A stretch of DNA of 48,294 nucleotides from Campylobacter sp. (lineage in GTDB: Bacteria > Campylobacterota > Campylobacteria > Campylobacterales > Campylobacteraceae), in assembly GCA_022511325.1 (NCBI GenBank), contig JAFLRU010000003.1, forward strand, positions 1 through 48,294, in the 5' to 3' direction. Positions 9,683 through 17,983 of this stretch are shown piece by piece (within the stretch, counting starts at the first letter, position 1; each line of letters begins with the position of its first letter). The translations under genes were made by a program, and so were the position numbers. Below the pieces are notes generated by a model. It did no database searches, had not been told where the DNA came from, and saw only the letters and a program-made list of their open reading frames with translations.

Positions 9683-10150
9683 TTAAGAATTAAAATTGCA
9701 AAAATTCTGTCTTAAAGCTTCATAAGAAATGATACCTACGCTTGTAGCTAAATTTAAACTTCTTCCGTAAGATTTCATTGGTATGGTGATAGCATTGTTC
9801 GGATTTAAATCCATAAGTTCTTTTGGCAAACCAAAACTCTCACTTCCAAAGAACAAAAAATCTCCATTTTGAAATTTCACTTCAAAATAAGGCTTTTTAC
9901 TCTTCGTTGTAGCAAAGAAAAAACGGGATTTTTGAGTTAAATTTTCTTGTAAAAACTCTTCTAAACTTTCCCAAATTTTTGGTTCTAATTTGCTCCAGTA
10001 ATCAAGTCCTGCTCTACGCACAGCCTTTTGAGAAAGTTCAAAAATCGTAGGTTTTACAATGTGAAGCTTAAAACCTGCATTATAACACATTCTTCCTATG
10101 CTGCCTGTATTTTGGGGAATTCTTGGATGAACTAAAACAATGTTAAACAT
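9683..10150 (-). CDS. trmL: tRNA (cytidine(34)-2'-O)-methyltransferase, SPOUT family
   Basis: VLVHPRIPQNTGSIGRMCYNAG, LFFGSESFGLPKE, IPMKSYGRSLNLATSVGIISYEALRQ. Confidence 0.88.
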   Translation of the reverse strand: MFNIVLVHPRIPQNTGSIGRMCYNAGFKLHIVKPTIFELSQKAVRRAGLDYWSKLEPKIWESLEEFLQENLTQKSRFFFATTKSKKPYFEVKFQNGDFLFFGSESFGLPKELMDLNPNNAITIPMKSYGRSLNLATSVGIISYEALRQNFCNFNS

Positions 10151-10152
10151 TA

Positions 10153-11139
10153 CTAAACTACAATTCTAGGGATATTTGGGTGAAGTTTAACCAAAATTTC
10201 ATATTCTATTGTATTAAAAAATTTTGCCCAAAGTTGCACATCGTTAAATACGCAAATTTCATCTCCTAAATCCTCGCAAGAAAAGCTGTCCATAGACATT
10301 TTGCCAAGTATAGGCTTACCATTTGCTAATTTTAGCTCACCCTTACCATTAAAGCGAAATAAACCATCAGCATACCCAAGGTCATAAGTTGCAACCTTTA
10401 AATCCTCTTTAGCTGTGTAGGCACCGCCATATCCTATGCTTTGAGAGCTTTTTAAGATTCTTGAGCTTATTTTGTGAGCATAAAGACTCAAAACTTTTTT
10501 TAAGTTCTCTTGTCCATAACCAAATTGAACAAGTCCTACTCTACAAAGCTCATCATCAGGGAGTTTTGTAGCTCTAAAAAGAGCTGAAGAATTATAAGAA
10601 TGAAAAATAAGTTTTAAATCAGTCGATTTTTTTATCAAATCTTTAGCTTTTTGAAAATTTTGTTTTTGTATAAAAAAGCTTGCGTCCATTTCATCTGCAC
10701 CTGAAAAATGTGTGAAAACTCCCTCTAAACGAAGTTTAGAAGCATTTTTTAAAACTTGTTGTAAATTTTCTAAGCAAACACCGTTGCGATGCATATTTGT
10801 ATCAATTTTAAGATGAATTCTTGTATGTTTTTTAAATTGGTCTATCGACAAAGGTTCGTTGAGTGCATAGATAAATTTAGGATTTTCTTTGCCATTAGGA
10901 CGATGAGAAAGTATGAGTATGTTTTCGAAAATATTTTCAAGTTCAAAAGCTTCTTGTTCGTTTCTAACAGCAATAAAATTAACTCCAAGAGCCTTAGTAA
11001 TAGGAGCTAAAAGCTTAGTTCCGTGTCCATAGGCATTGTCTTTAAAAACACAAATAAGCCTTTCAAAACCGCCAGCTTTAGTGGCAATTTGATTAAGATT
11101 ATATTCATAAGATTTTTTGTCAAGTTTAATTAAAGACAT
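10153..11139 (-). CDS. alr: Alanine racemase
   Basis: VFKDNAYGHGTKLLAPI (PLP lysine), YDLGYADGLFRF, LGKMSMDSFSCE. Confidence 0.88.
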   Translation of the reverse strand: MSLIKLDKKSYEYNLNQIATKAGGFERLICVFKDNAYGHGTKLLAPITKALGVNFIAVRNEQEAFELENIFENILILSHRPNGKENPKFIYALNEPLSIDQFKKHTRIHLKIDTNMHRNGVCLENLQQVLKNASKLRLEGVFTHFSGADEMDASFFIQKQNFQKAKDLIKKSTDLKLIFHSYNSSALFRATKLPDDELCRVGLVQFGYGQENLKKVLSLYAHKISSRILKSSQSIGYGGAYTAKEDLKVATYDLGYADGLFRFNGKGELKLANGKPILGKMSMDSFSCEDLGDEICVFNDVQLWAKFFNTIEYEILVKLHPNIPRIVV

Positions 11140-12125
11140 TATTGTTCTGCAAGAATTTTCATTTTACCTTTATTATCAAGCCTAACATATAAGATTTTAT
11201 CTCCTCTAAACTGATAATTTTTAGTATAATAGTCCTCATAAAAAGAAATCCTATACATTTTTTCATTATTTATATTCGGATAAGGACTTATGATAATATT
11301 TGAAAATTTAATATTTTTTTGTTCTTTTCTTGAAAAAACGGCTTTTTTCATTGCAGAAAATTGCTCAAAATTACTTTTATCGAAGCGTCTAAAATCTTTT
11401 TCATCATAAAAATTTAGATAAGCATTTACATCACTTATAGTCCAAGCTTGCTTCCAAGCAAACAAATCCGCAAACAAAGAAGCAATATCATCTTTATTTC
11501 CTAAAACTTGGTCTTTTTCTTCAGTTAAAACATAAACTTTCTTATCTTCTATAACCTTAGCAAAACGCTCTAATTTATCGTTAAGAAAAGCGATACAACC
11601 TTTAGTTTTAAACTCATCAAGTCTTGTTCCGTCTAAAGGATAGCCGTGTATCCAAATTCCCCCGCCTGTTTTTCCTTGTAATTTATCGAGCAAATTTGGA
11701 TAACTTGTTGCAAAAGCAAGAGGTCCATAATAACCATCCGGTGGAGTAAATTTACGTCCAAGCTCGTAAAAACCAACAGGAGTCTTTAAATCACCTTCTT
11801 CTTTTTTATCACCCATTAAACCTGTGATTACATCTTTTTGCTCAAATTCTTGTTTTAAAACTCCATCGTTATAAGAATAAACTTTAAGTACTTTGCTTGT
11901 TTTATTTGTTACAACTATATAGCTTTCTTTGTCATAGTATCCAAGTGAAACATCTTGGTTTCCAAGCTCTTTAAGCCAAAAATCCTTACTTGTAAGCTCT
12001 TTTTCTATGGCAACACCTACAGCATTTAAGCCTTCATTAAGGTAAATTTTAACCAAATCAGAAGCACTAAGGCTCGAAGCAAAAATCAAAACAAATGCAA
12101 CGATTTTAAATTTAATTTTTAACAA
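11139..12125 (-). CDS. pgp2: Secreted LD-carboxypeptidase with YkuD domain, Pgp2-like (cell shape)
   Basis: Signal peptide, GGGIWIHGYPLDG...KGCIAFLN catalytic motif, and a C-terminal NTF2-like region. Confidence 0.8.
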   Translation of the reverse strand: MLKIKFKIVAFVLIFASSLSASDLVKIYLNEGLNAVGVAIEKELTSKDFWLKELGNQDVSLGYYDKESYIVVTNKTSKVLKVYSYNDGVLKQEFEQKDVITGLMGDKKEEGDLKTPVGFYELGRKFTPPDGYYGPLAFATSYPNLLDKLQGKTGGGIWIHGYPLDGTRLDEFKTKGCIAFLNDKLERFAKVIEDKKVYVLTEEKDQVLGNKDDIASLFADLFAWKQAWTISDVNAYLNFYDEKDFRRFDKSNFEQFSAMKKAVFSRKEQKNIKFSNIIISPYPNINNEKMYRISFYEDYYTKNYQFRGDKILYVRLDNKGKMKILAEQ

Positions 12126-12324
12126 GATTTATCCTTTTAATACGATGATATTTTGTTTTTAAATATAACTAGGTATATTATAAGATTTTTTCCTTAAAAA
12201 AGAGTGATTTAGTATTAAAAATTGAAAAAAATGAATGAAAATTTTTTAGTTATGTGTTTTAGTAAAAAAAGTAAATGACTATAATTTTATTATCTAGAAA
12301 ATAATTAAAAATAACGACGAGGCT

Positions 12325-12362
12325 AATAAATAATCCTAGCTTAAAAGCTAGGATTATTTATT
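12325..12362 (-). terminator. Intrinsic terminator downstream of the Zn-ADH gene
   Basis: AAATAATCCTAGCTT-AA-AAGCTAGGATTATTT: 15-bp perfect stem at 12328-12342/12345-12359, extendable by about 3 bp on each side. Confidence 0.75.
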
Positions 12363-13558
12363 TAATCAAGGCTTTTCATATCGATGACAAAGCGAAAATC
12401 CGCTTCACCTTTAGCCACCTTTTCATACGCTTCATCAAGCTTTTGTATAGGGATTATCTCTACTTTCGGATAGATTTTGTTTTTCACAGAATAATCAAGC
12501 ATTTCTTGTGTTTCTTTAATGCCTCCAATCAGTGAAGCATAGATTTTTTTATCTCTAAACTGCCAAACAAAAGCATTTATATCAAAAGTAGGAAAATCTT
12601 TAGGTGCAGGTAAGCCCACTATTGCCATTTCTCCGCCAAATTTAAGCATTCTTGCATAATCATTTATATCATATTTATAAGGAATCGTTGAGATGATGAA
12701 ATCAAAGCGATTTGCAATCTTTTTAAATTCCTCGCTTTGCACATCGATAAATTCCTTTGCTCCAAATTTTAAACACGCTTCTTTTTTGCTTGGCACAATA
12801 TCAAAGCAGGTTACTTCAGCTCCCAAAGCCACCATATATTGTAAAGCCATATGTCCTAAGCCTCCAACCCCTGCCACGGCAACTTTATCGCCTTTTTTAA
12901 CTTTACTAAATTTGATAGGCGAATAAGTCGTAACTCCTGCACAAAGCAAAGGAGCAACCTTTTCAAACTCGGCATTTTTTGGCACTTTAATGGCAAATTT
13001 TTCACTCACAACGATATTGTTAGAATATCCTCCGTAGGTGATTTCATCGTTATGAAACACATCTTTGCTGTTGTAGGTAAAAACGGTTTTTGCATTTGTG
13101 CAGTATTGTTCTTTGCTTTGTTTGCACGCTTCGCACTCTCCACAGGAATTTACCATACAACCAACCCCTGCATAATCTCCAACTTTAAACTTACTTACCT
13201 TTTTACCTACAGCGACAACCTCACCTGCTATTTCGTGTCCAGGAACCATAGGATAATTTGCTTTGCTGTGGTCGCCTCTAACAGTATGTAAATCACTATG
13301 ACAAATTCCTGCATATTTAATTTCTATCAAAACATCATTTTCTCCTAAAGGGTGTCTTGTAAAACTATAAGGCTTAAATTTCCAATCCTTGCTAAAAGCT
13401 GCATAACCTTTGGCTGGGATTCTCTCTCCTTCTTTAAAAAAGATTTTTGAAGTTTGGGCATCAGCAAAAAGTGCATTTGCTCCAAGTGAAAGAGCTGCTA
13501 AACCTCCAGCAACTTTGGCTGAATTTTTTAAAAATTCTCTTCTTTGTGAAGTTTTCAT
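12362..13558 (-). CDS. Zn-dependent alcohol dehydrogenase (YahK/cinnamyl-ADH type) with Tat signal peptide
   Basis: Leader MKTSQRREFLKNSAKVAGGLAALSLGANALFA. Catalytic GICHSDLHTVRGDH, structural-Zn cysteines GCMVNSCGECEACKQSKEQYC, Rossmann AVAGVGGLGHMALQY. RBS AAAGGATATACA-ATG gives the start at 13558. Confidence 0.88.
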   Translation of the reverse strand: MKTSQRREFLKNSAKVAGGLAALSLGANALFADAQTSKIFFKEGERIPAKGYAAFSKDWKFKPYSFTRHPLGENDVLIEIKYAGICHSDLHTVRGDHSKANYPMVPGHEIAGEVVAVGKKVSKFKVGDYAGVGCMVNSCGECEACKQSKEQYCTNAKTVFTYNSKDVFHNDEITYGGYSNNIVVSEKFAIKVPKNAEFEKVAPLLCAGVTTYSPIKFSKVKKGDKVAVAGVGGLGHMALQYMVALGAEVTCFDIVPSKKEACLKFGAKEFIDVQSEEFKKIANRFDFIISTIPYKYDINDYARMLKFGGEMAIVGLPAPKDFPTFDINAFVWQFRDKKIYASLIGGIKETQEMLDYSVKNKIYPKVEIIPIQKLDEAYEKVAKGEADFRFVIDMKSLD

Positions 13559-13643
13559 TGTATATCCTTTCAAAAATTTGTTTTATCAATCTAGTCTTAA
13601 CACAGTTTTGCTCAAAGATAGCAAATGCATTAAGTTAAATATT

Positions 13644-14657
13644 TTAAAATTTATCCTTATGAACCTCTATCAAAAACTTCGCAGTTTGCGGGTCTTGATG
13701 ATTTAAAAAGAGGCTTTGCTTATTATCAAGTGAGGCGATTTTTTGCATATCCTCATCGCTCAAAGCAAAGTCAAAGACATTAAAATTCTCAATCATTCGC
13801 TCTTTGCGTATGGTTTTTGGAATAGCGATGATATTTCTTTGAATCTGCCACCTTAAAATCACTTGAGCAATGCTTTTATTGTATTTTTTGCCAATCGCGC
13901 TTAAGGTTGGATTAGAAAACATATCATTCTTTCCCTCACCAAAAGGCGCCCAAGATTCCATAGCGACATTATATTCCTTCAAAATCTTTTGTGCCTCAAA
14001 TTGTGCGAAAAAGGGATTGCACTCGATTTGATTGAGTGCGGGTTTGATTTCGTTATTAAGACAAAAATCAACGATTCTATCCGGATAAAAATTGCTTACC
14101 CCAATGGCTTTGAATCTACCCTCTTTGTAGAATTTACTCAAGGCTCTCCACGCTCCATAAGTATCATTAAAGGGCTGATGTAAAAGCATCAAATCCACAT
14201 AATCAAGCCCGAGCTTACGCAGAGATTCCTCACACGCTTTGAGCGCTTTTTCTTCCTTGTAGTTATTAATCCAAAGCTTTGTCGTGATAAAAAGCTCCTC
14301 ACGTTTTATGCCACCACTCATAGCATTCTTTATTGCAGCACCCACTTCTGCTTCGTTAAAATAAGCTTGAGCTGTATCAATGCTTCTATATCCTACTTCT
14401 ATGGCATCTTCAACGCATCTTTGTGTTTCTTTTGGTTTAACTTGAAAGACTCCATAGCCTAAAATGGGCATTTTAACCCCATTATTTAATGTTACAAATT
14501 CCATTGTTTTTCCTTTTGTATGGTTGTTTGAGTTCTTGCTTGTTTTATCTTGTTTAGAGCTTGTATTAAGAGCAAAAGCTCCAAGAGATGCAAAAGTCGC
14601 TATTGTAGTGAGTTTTGCAGAGTTTTTAAGAAATTCTCTGCGTTTGTTTTTATCCAT
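13644..14657 (-). CDS. Aldo/keto reductase with Tat signal peptide
   Basis: MDKNKRREFLKNSAKLTTIATFASLGAFALN leader. AKR motifs GYRSIDTAQAYFNEAEVG, YVDLMLLHQPF, GVSNFYPD, IPKTIRKERMIENF. Confidence 0.88.
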   Translation of the reverse strand: MDKNKRREFLKNSAKLTTIATFASLGAFALNTSSKQDKTSKNSNNHTKGKTMEFVTLNNGVKMPILGYGVFQVKPKETQRCVEDAIEVGYRSIDTAQAYFNEAEVGAAIKNAMSGGIKREELFITTKLWINNYKEEKALKACEESLRKLGLDYVDLMLLHQPFNDTYGAWRALSKFYKEGRFKAIGVSNFYPDRIVDFCLNNEIKPALNQIECNPFFAQFEAQKILKEYNVAMESWAPFGEGKNDMFSNPTLSAIGKKYNKSIAQVILRWQIQRNIIAIPKTIRKERMIENFNVFDFALSDEDMQKIASLDNKQSLFLNHQDPQTAKFLIEVHKDKF

Positions 14658-14681
14658 TAATATCCCTTAATTTTTACTTTC

Positions 14682-15572
14682 TTAATCCACCCAAGAAAAA
14701 TAGCTTTTGTTTTCATCGAGTTTTCTTAGCTTTTGCATATCTTGCGAATCTATGGTAAAATCAAAAATATCTAAATTTTCTTTCATTCTTTCTTTATGAG
14801 AAGTTTTAGGAATGAGGGCAATGTTTTCTTGATTTAAAAAGCGTAAAATGATTTGAGCAGGAGTTTTTGCATATTTTTTACTTAAATCTTGCACTAAAGC
14901 ATTTTCAAATACTTTTTTATTTCCTGCTATAAAAGGACTCCAACTTTGCAAAATTGTTTCTTTCATCACAGCTCTTAAGGCATTTTGTTGATAAAATAAA
15001 TGAGTTTGGCATTGATTGATTGTTGGCATAATTTCAACTTCTTTAATAAACTCGCTGTAAGCTTTTGCATTAAAATTTGAAATTCCAAGAGCCTTAATAA
15101 GCCCTTGTTTATAAGCTTCTTCCATAGCTTTGTAAATTTCTTTGCTGTTTGAATAATTGCTGTGGATTAAAAGGAGGTCAATATAAGTTGTTTGAAGCTC
15201 GTCCAAAGCCCTTTTAATTATCTCTTTTGCTTGTGAAAAAGTTGCATTTTGAGAAATTTTTGTTTCTATGAAAAGCTCACTTCTTGGCATTTGTTTTATG
15301 GCATTGCCTATTTCTTTTTGATTTGCATACATTTGTGCGGTATCAAAAAGTCTATAACCACATTCATAAGCGTCTTTGATAGCTCTTTCACACTCGCTTC
15401 CACGCAAAGCATAAGTTCCAAGCCCAAGAGCAGGCATTTTTACTCCGTTATTTAAAGTCATCATCGGTATTTTTTCTCCATTTTGTGCAAAGAGTGAATC
15501 AGCACCAAAGCTTAAAACACCCAAAATCCCAGCAACTTTGGCTGAATTTTTTAAAAATTCTCTTCTTTTCAT
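14682..15572 (-). CDS. Aldo/keto reductase with Tat signal peptide (second copy)
   Basis: MKRREFLKNSAKVAGILGVLSFGADSLFA leader. GYRLFDTAQMYANQKEIG, YIDLLLIHSN, GISNFNAKAY, IPKTSHKERMKENL. Start set at 15572, with RBS GGGAG. Confidence 0.87.
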   Translation of the reverse strand: MKRREFLKNSAKVAGILGVLSFGADSLFAQNGEKIPMMTLNNGVKMPALGLGTYALRGSECERAIKDAYECGYRLFDTAQMYANQKEIGNAIKQMPRSELFIETKISQNATFSQAKEIIKRALDELQTTYIDLLLIHSNYSNSKEIYKAMEEAYKQGLIKALGISNFNAKAYSEFIKEVEIMPTINQCQTHLFYQQNALRAVMKETILQSWSPFIAGNKKVFENALVQDLSKKYAKTPAQIILRFLNQENIALIPKTSHKERMKENLDIFDFTIDSQDMQKLRKLDENKSYFSWVD

Positions 15573-15585
15573 TTGGAAAACTCCC

Positions 15586-16086
15586 TTAGAAAATTTCAGT
15601 ATCTTGAATAGCTTTTTGATAATCCTCATCACTCACAAGCTCAAGCCATTCGACATTTTTTCCATCTTTATAGCCTGTAAGAGCAATATGAGAAGCTTTA
15701 GAATTTCTTGCTCCGTGCCAGTGTTTGATATTTGGTGGGCAAGAAATTACATCTCCTTTTTTGGCAACACTTGCCTTTTCGCCAAGAACTTGAGTGATAA
15801 TTTCACCTTCAGTTACAATCAAAGTTTGTCCAGCCGGATGAGTATGCCACGCACTTCTAGCATTAGGACTAAATTCAACCAAAGCTCCACCAAATTCACG
15901 CCATTCTTTATTTTCAAAAAGCATAGTAACTCTTACTTCTCCACTAAAAATATTGCTATTGCCCTTAAAACTTGGACGCGAATTTTCTTTTTCTATGATT
16001 TGAGTATCATCATTTTGATTTTCTCCAGCTCCACCGCCTGTTATGATGCAAGCAAACAGACAAAAAGGTCTTAAAAATTTTAGCAT
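15586..16086 (-). CDS. Cupin-domain protein with N-terminal signal/lipobox-like sequence
   Basis: Cupin motif SAWHTHPAGQTLIVTEGEIITQV...GDVISCPPNIKHWHGA. The leader MLKFLRPFCLFACIITGGG contains LFAC. Confidence 0.8.
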   Translation of the reverse strand: MLKFLRPFCLFACIITGGGAGENQNDDTQIIEKENSRPSFKGNSNIFSGEVRVTMLFENKEWREFGGALVEFSPNARSAWHTHPAGQTLIVTEGEIITQVLGEKASVAKKGDVISCPPNIKHWHGARNSKASHIALTGYKDGKNVEWLELVSDEDYQKAIQDTEIF

Positions 16087-16113
16087 TTTTTCTCCTTTGA
16101 TTTAGTTTTTAAA

Positions 16114-16144
16114 ATTATACAACATTAGAGCAACTCTAAGTCAA
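16114..16144 (-). promoter_or_regulatory. MerR-type promoter for the cupin gene: -35 TTGACT, 19-bp spacer, -10 TATAAT, with operator TTAGAGTTGCTCTAA
   Basis: Minus strand reads TTGACT-TAGAGTTGCTCTAATGTTG-TATAAT. The perfect 6-bp dyad spans 16125-16139. Confidence 0.85.
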
Positions 16145-16167
16145 GTCTTTTTATGAAATTTCATTCA

Positions 16168-17355
16168 TTATTTTTCAAATTTAGAGCGGATAAAGACACT
16201 TACAATCCCAGCTAAAATCAGTAAAATGGCTGAAATAGCAATGAATCTTGTATTCCAAAAAGTAATGAAAAACCCACAAACAGCGGTACCAACAAAAAGC
16301 CCTATATTAGCTACAGATATAAATAGACCATTGGTAAATTCAGCAGCGTTTGGATAAGGATAAGAAATCATAAAATGCGTTGCGTTGTTCATAATCCCAC
16401 CTAAAATTCCAAGTAAAAAAATTATGCCGATTAAAAACCGAATTTCATTAGCTTCCATAAAAATAGCTCCATAAAATAAAATCATTATAAAAGGCACAAA
16501 TTTAAGGGTAAAATTTGCATTTTTTACCAAAGCTTTTCCAGCAATGATATTGCCGATGATATTAGAAGCTCCGTAAATAAAAAGAGTGGTGCTAATATAA
16601 GTAAAATCCATCTCTGAAATTTTAAATAAAAAATCAGATAAATAACCATAAAATCCCCATATTCCACCATTAAGACAAACTACAGCGATGATAGAAGCCC
16701 ATAAAAGAGGTTCTTTTAAAATTTTAAATTGATGAGTAAGTTTGATTTTTTCTTTATTTTGGAGTTTTGGCATAAAAAAGATTGTTGCAAGAAAAGTTAG
16801 AGCATTGATAATAAAGAAAAATCCCATTGAGGCTTCAAAAGAAATTTCACCCCCTAAGTAGCTTGTAATTGGCACACCTAAAACCATACCTGCAGAAACT
16901 CCTGCAAAAACTTTTGCTACGGCTTTTGGAGCATCTTTTGGATCATCAACACAAGTGCTTGCAACACTTAAAGCTAGAGCTATGTAAATGGGATGAAAAA
17001 ATGCAGCAAGTGCTCTTAAAACAAGTAAAAGCCAAAATTCATTCACAAAAACACAAGCTAAGGAGCTAAGGCAAAACACTGCTAAACATATACTCATTAA
17101 TCTTTTTTTCTCAAAACCTGAACAAAGCAAAGGAACAATAGGAGCACAAAAGACTATCATCAAAGCAAAAACACTTAAAGTCCAACCTGCATCAGCAGCT
17201 GAAACTCCAAATTTTTGTGAAACTATAGGAATAATGCCCATCATTCCAAGTTCTGTGCTTAAAATTCCAAAAACTCCTAAACATAGGATAAATAAAAGTG
17301 TATTATGATGTTTTTGTGTATGAGTTTGCATTTTTTTCCTTAAAAATAAAATCAT
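16168..17355 (-). CDS. MFS transporter, AraJ/drug-efflux type
   Basis: 12-TM-like 395 aa protein with LGVFGILSTELGMMGIIPIVSQKFGVSAADAGWTLS and VPITSYLGG. The start may be internal (MQTHTQKHHN). Confidence 0.85.
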   Translation of the reverse strand: MILFLRKKMQTHTQKHHNTLLFILCLGVFGILSTELGMMGIIPIVSQKFGVSAADAGWTLSVFALMIVFCAPIVPLLCSGFEKKRLMSICLAVFCLSSLACVFVNEFWLLLVLRALAAFFHPIYIALALSVASTCVDDPKDAPKAVAKVFAGVSAGMVLGVPITSYLGGEISFEASMGFFFIINALTFLATIFFMPKLQNKEKIKLTHQFKILKEPLLWASIIAVVCLNGGIWGFYGYLSDFLFKISEMDFTYISTTLFIYGASNIIGNIIAGKALVKNANFTLKFVPFIMILFYGAIFMEANEIRFLIGIIFLLGILGGIMNNATHFMISYPYPNAAEFTNGLFISVANIGLFVGTAVCGFFITFWNTRFIAISAILLILAGIVSVFIRSKFEK

Positions 17356-17408
17356 TAAAGTTTAAAAAAATATGGAATAAAATTTGTCAATAAATTTTAA
17401 AAACTAAA

Positions 17409-17439
17409 ATTATACAACATTAGAGCGACTCTAAGTCAA
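17409..17439 (-). promoter_or_regulatory. MerR-type promoter for the MFS gene: -35 TTGACT, 19-bp spacer, -10 TATAAT, with operator TTAGAGTCGCTCTAA
   Basis: Minus strand reads TTGACT-TAGAGTCGCTCTAATGTTG-TATAAT, one base different from the copy at 16114-16144. Dyad at 17420-17434. Confidence 0.85.
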
Positions 17440-17501
17440 GAGTTTTTATGACATTTTAATTTATTTTAGAAATAATATAAAAGAGTGTAAAATAAGAATT
17501 A

Positions 17502-17969
17502 TCATTTTTTGAGCTTTTTATTGAAATTTTTTCCTTGATAGCTTTTATTTTTTTTATAAAAATCCTTGCCTTCGTAATTTTTGGTGTAAGGATTGAGTCT
17601 ATCTTGTTTGTCTTTTATATCTTTTTCATAAATTTTAACTTTATTTTCTAATTTTTGTAAAATTTCTTCATAATTTTTCAAGATATTTTTAGCTTTGTCT
17701 CTTTGAATTTTAATAAGCTCAAACCTTTCTTCTAAAGATTCATCACCTAATAAACACAAATCAAGATAATGTTTAATCTCATCTAAACTTAGTTCTAACT
17801 CCCTAAAACACTGCACTAAAGACACTAATTGTAAATCTTGTTCGCTAAAATACCTTACCCCATTTTTATCTCTTTGCAAATGAGAAAAAAGTCCTTTTTT
17901 TGCCCAAAATCTTATAGTATGTTCATTAATTTTCGTAATTTCACTTACTTTTTTAATCGTATAAGCCAT
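17502..17969 (-). CDS. MerR-family transcriptional regulator
   Basis: MAYTIKKVSEITKINEHTIRFWAKKGLFSHLQRDKNGVRYFSEQDLQLVSLVQCFRELELSLDEIKHYLDLC is the MerR HTH plus coiled coil. Start set at 17969; the ORF extends to 18035, overlapping moeA. Confidence 0.9.
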   Translation of the reverse strand: MAYTIKKVSEITKINEHTIRFWAKKGLFSHLQRDKNGVRYFSEQDLQLVSLVQCFRELELSLDEIKHYLDLCLLGDESLEERFELIKIQRDKAKNILKNYEEILQKLENKVKIYEKDIKDKQDRLNPYTKNYEGKDFYKKNKSYQGKNFNKKLKK

Positions 17970-17983
17970 AATTTTTCTTTCTT

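Noticed and set aside
12693-13291. Plus-strand ORFs opposite the Zn-ADH (12693-12926, 13052-13291)
   Set aside because: Antisense to conserved zinc-binding and Rossmann regions; no independent coding evidence.
15538-16074. 178-aa plus-strand ORF opposite the cupin
   Set aside because: Antisense to a well-supported cupin gene with no RBS or domain signature.
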